From Nitrosomonadales bacterium (GTDB lineage: Bacteria > Pseudomonadota > Gammaproteobacteria > Burkholderiales > SG8-41): DNA of 15,217 nucleotides. Position 1 is the stretch's first letter. Every line of letters begins with the position of its first letter. Where the stretch lies: assembly GCA_009885185.1 (NCBI GenBank), contig VFLF01000018.1, forward strand, positions 1-15,217, in the 5' to 3' direction. The position numbers were made by a program, and so were the translations under genes. The notes below the pieces were generated by a model that saw nothing but the letters and a program-made list of their open reading frames with translations, made no database searches and was not told the DNA's origin. Below are positions 14,518 to 15,217 of this stretch, one piece after another.

Positions 14518-15217
14518 CACTCCGGCTTGATGCCGGCGGCCTGTATGATCTTGCCCAGTCGCTCCACATCATTGATGAACACGCGGCGAAACTCCTCTGG
14601 CGTGTTGGCGATCACCAAACCGCCCTGCGTGACAAAGGTTTTTGTGACCTCCGGCTGTTTGAGAATGCCGGTGATCTCGCGATGCAGTTTGTCGACGATC
14701 GGCTTGGGGGTTTTCGCCGGCAGCAAAAAACCGTACCAGATGCTGGCTTCGTAGCCGGGCACGCCGGATTCGGACACCGTGGGCCAATCCGGCGCCGCCG
14801 GCAGGCGCTGGGCGCTGGTCACCGCCAGCACGCGCAGGCGTCCGCCCTTGATGTGCGGCTCGCCGGAAAACAGATTGGTAAAACTCATCTGTACTTCATT
14901 GCCGATTAACGCGGTCAACGCGGGCGCAACACCCTTGTAAACGATATGCGCGATATCGATTTTCGCCATCGATTTCAACATTTCGCCGGCAATATGCGGC
15001 GGGCCGCCGGGGCCGGACGAGCCGTAATTCATTTTGCCGGGATTAGCGCGCGCGTGGCTGATGAATTCCTGCATCGATTTTGCCGGCACCGACGGATGCA
15101 CCACCACTACCAGCGGCGACAGGGTCGCTTGCGTAACAAATTCAAAATCCTTGCGGATATCAAACGGCAGGCTCTTGTACATCCACGGATAACCCGCGTG
15201 GTTGCTGGTGCACACCA
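14517..15217 (-). CDS. Bug/TctC-family periplasmic receptor (N-terminus beyond window)
   Basis: The window contains the last 232 codons; the signal peptide and first ligand loop lie to the right of position 15217. The visible part begins in the region after PDGYTL and carries KSLPFDIRKDFEFVTQATLS, MNYGSSGPGGPPHIAGEM, IVYKGVAPALTALIGNEVQM, WYGFLLPAKTPKPIVDKL and the end IIQAAGIKPE, all typical of the family. About 90 residues are missing, judged from the other Bug proteins here. Its TGA overlaps the dioxygenase ATG, so it is cotranscribed with and translationally coupled to that gene. Confidence 0.93.
   Translation of the reverse strand, partial: VCTSNHAGYPWMYKSLPFDIRKDFEFVTQATLSPLVVVVHPSVPAKSMQEFISHARANPGKMNYGSSGPGGPPHIAGEMLKSMAKIDIAHIVYKGVAPALTALIGNEVQMSFTNLFSGEPHIKGGRLRVLAVTSAQRLPAAPDWPTVSESGVPGYEASIWYGFLLPAKTPKPIVDKLHREITGILKQPEVTKTFVTQGGLVIANTPEEFRRVFINDVERLGKIIQAAGIKPE

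Noticed and set aside
1..15217. tRNA, rRNA, CRISPR array, transposase or integrase genes, riboswitches
   Set aside because: None could be seen on either strand; no regularly spaced repeats, no tRNA-like cloverleaf and no recombinase motifs.

Overview
This window is GC-rich DNA, mostly near 60% G+C by eye. It is packed with periplasmic solute receptors of the Bug/TctC family. That expansion, together with a tctBA pair, a conserved small cytosolic protein and a GC-rich hairpin-bearing intergenic repeat, points to a betaproteobacterium, most likely of the Burkholderiales or a close relative. This assignment is inference from gene content; no rRNA or other marker gene is present.

Left part (1-2512): the membrane module tctB-tctA of a tripartite tricarboxylate transporter runs leftwards and leaves the window inside tctA. 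It diverges from an HpcH/HpaI-type aldolase (1814-2512, +) across a 230-bp spacer that holds a good sigma-70 promoter candidate for tctBA.

Minus-strand block (7021 down to 2519): in transcription order this holds a mosaic ORF (pieces of a Bug gene, a molybdenum hydroxylase large subunit and another Bug C-terminus), an intact Bug receptor, a CocE/NonD-type hydrolase whose natural N-terminus is cut by an in-frame TGA, and a Bug receptor whose conserved C-terminus is cut by an in-frame TAA. Three of the four genes are damaged, so the block looks like a catabolic cluster in decay.

Plus-strand block (7066-12252): a SelA-like PLP enzyme is followed closely by a Bug receptor. Then come a small conserved Gly/Met-tailed protein of unknown role, another Bug receptor, a fructokinase closely resembling E. 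coli Mak, and a Nudix-fold protein whose Nudix box has lost its metal-binding glutamates. A 318-bp intergenic element with two strong hairpins, bounded by 11-bp direct repeats, separates this block from the next.

Right part (15217 down to 12618, -): Bug receptor (runs off the edge), Fe(II)/2-oxoglutarate dioxygenase and a second Bug receptor form a tight operon.

Taken together, there are six recognisable Bug receptor genes (one truncated by a stop, one by the window edge) plus Bug remnants, but only one TctAB membrane pair. Most of the receptors sit beside a single metabolic enzyme. The likely picture is a set of receptor-enzyme pairs, each for a different carboxylate or related organic compound, with receptors either sharing TctAB permeases or acting as sensors. 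Substrates cannot be read from the sequence.
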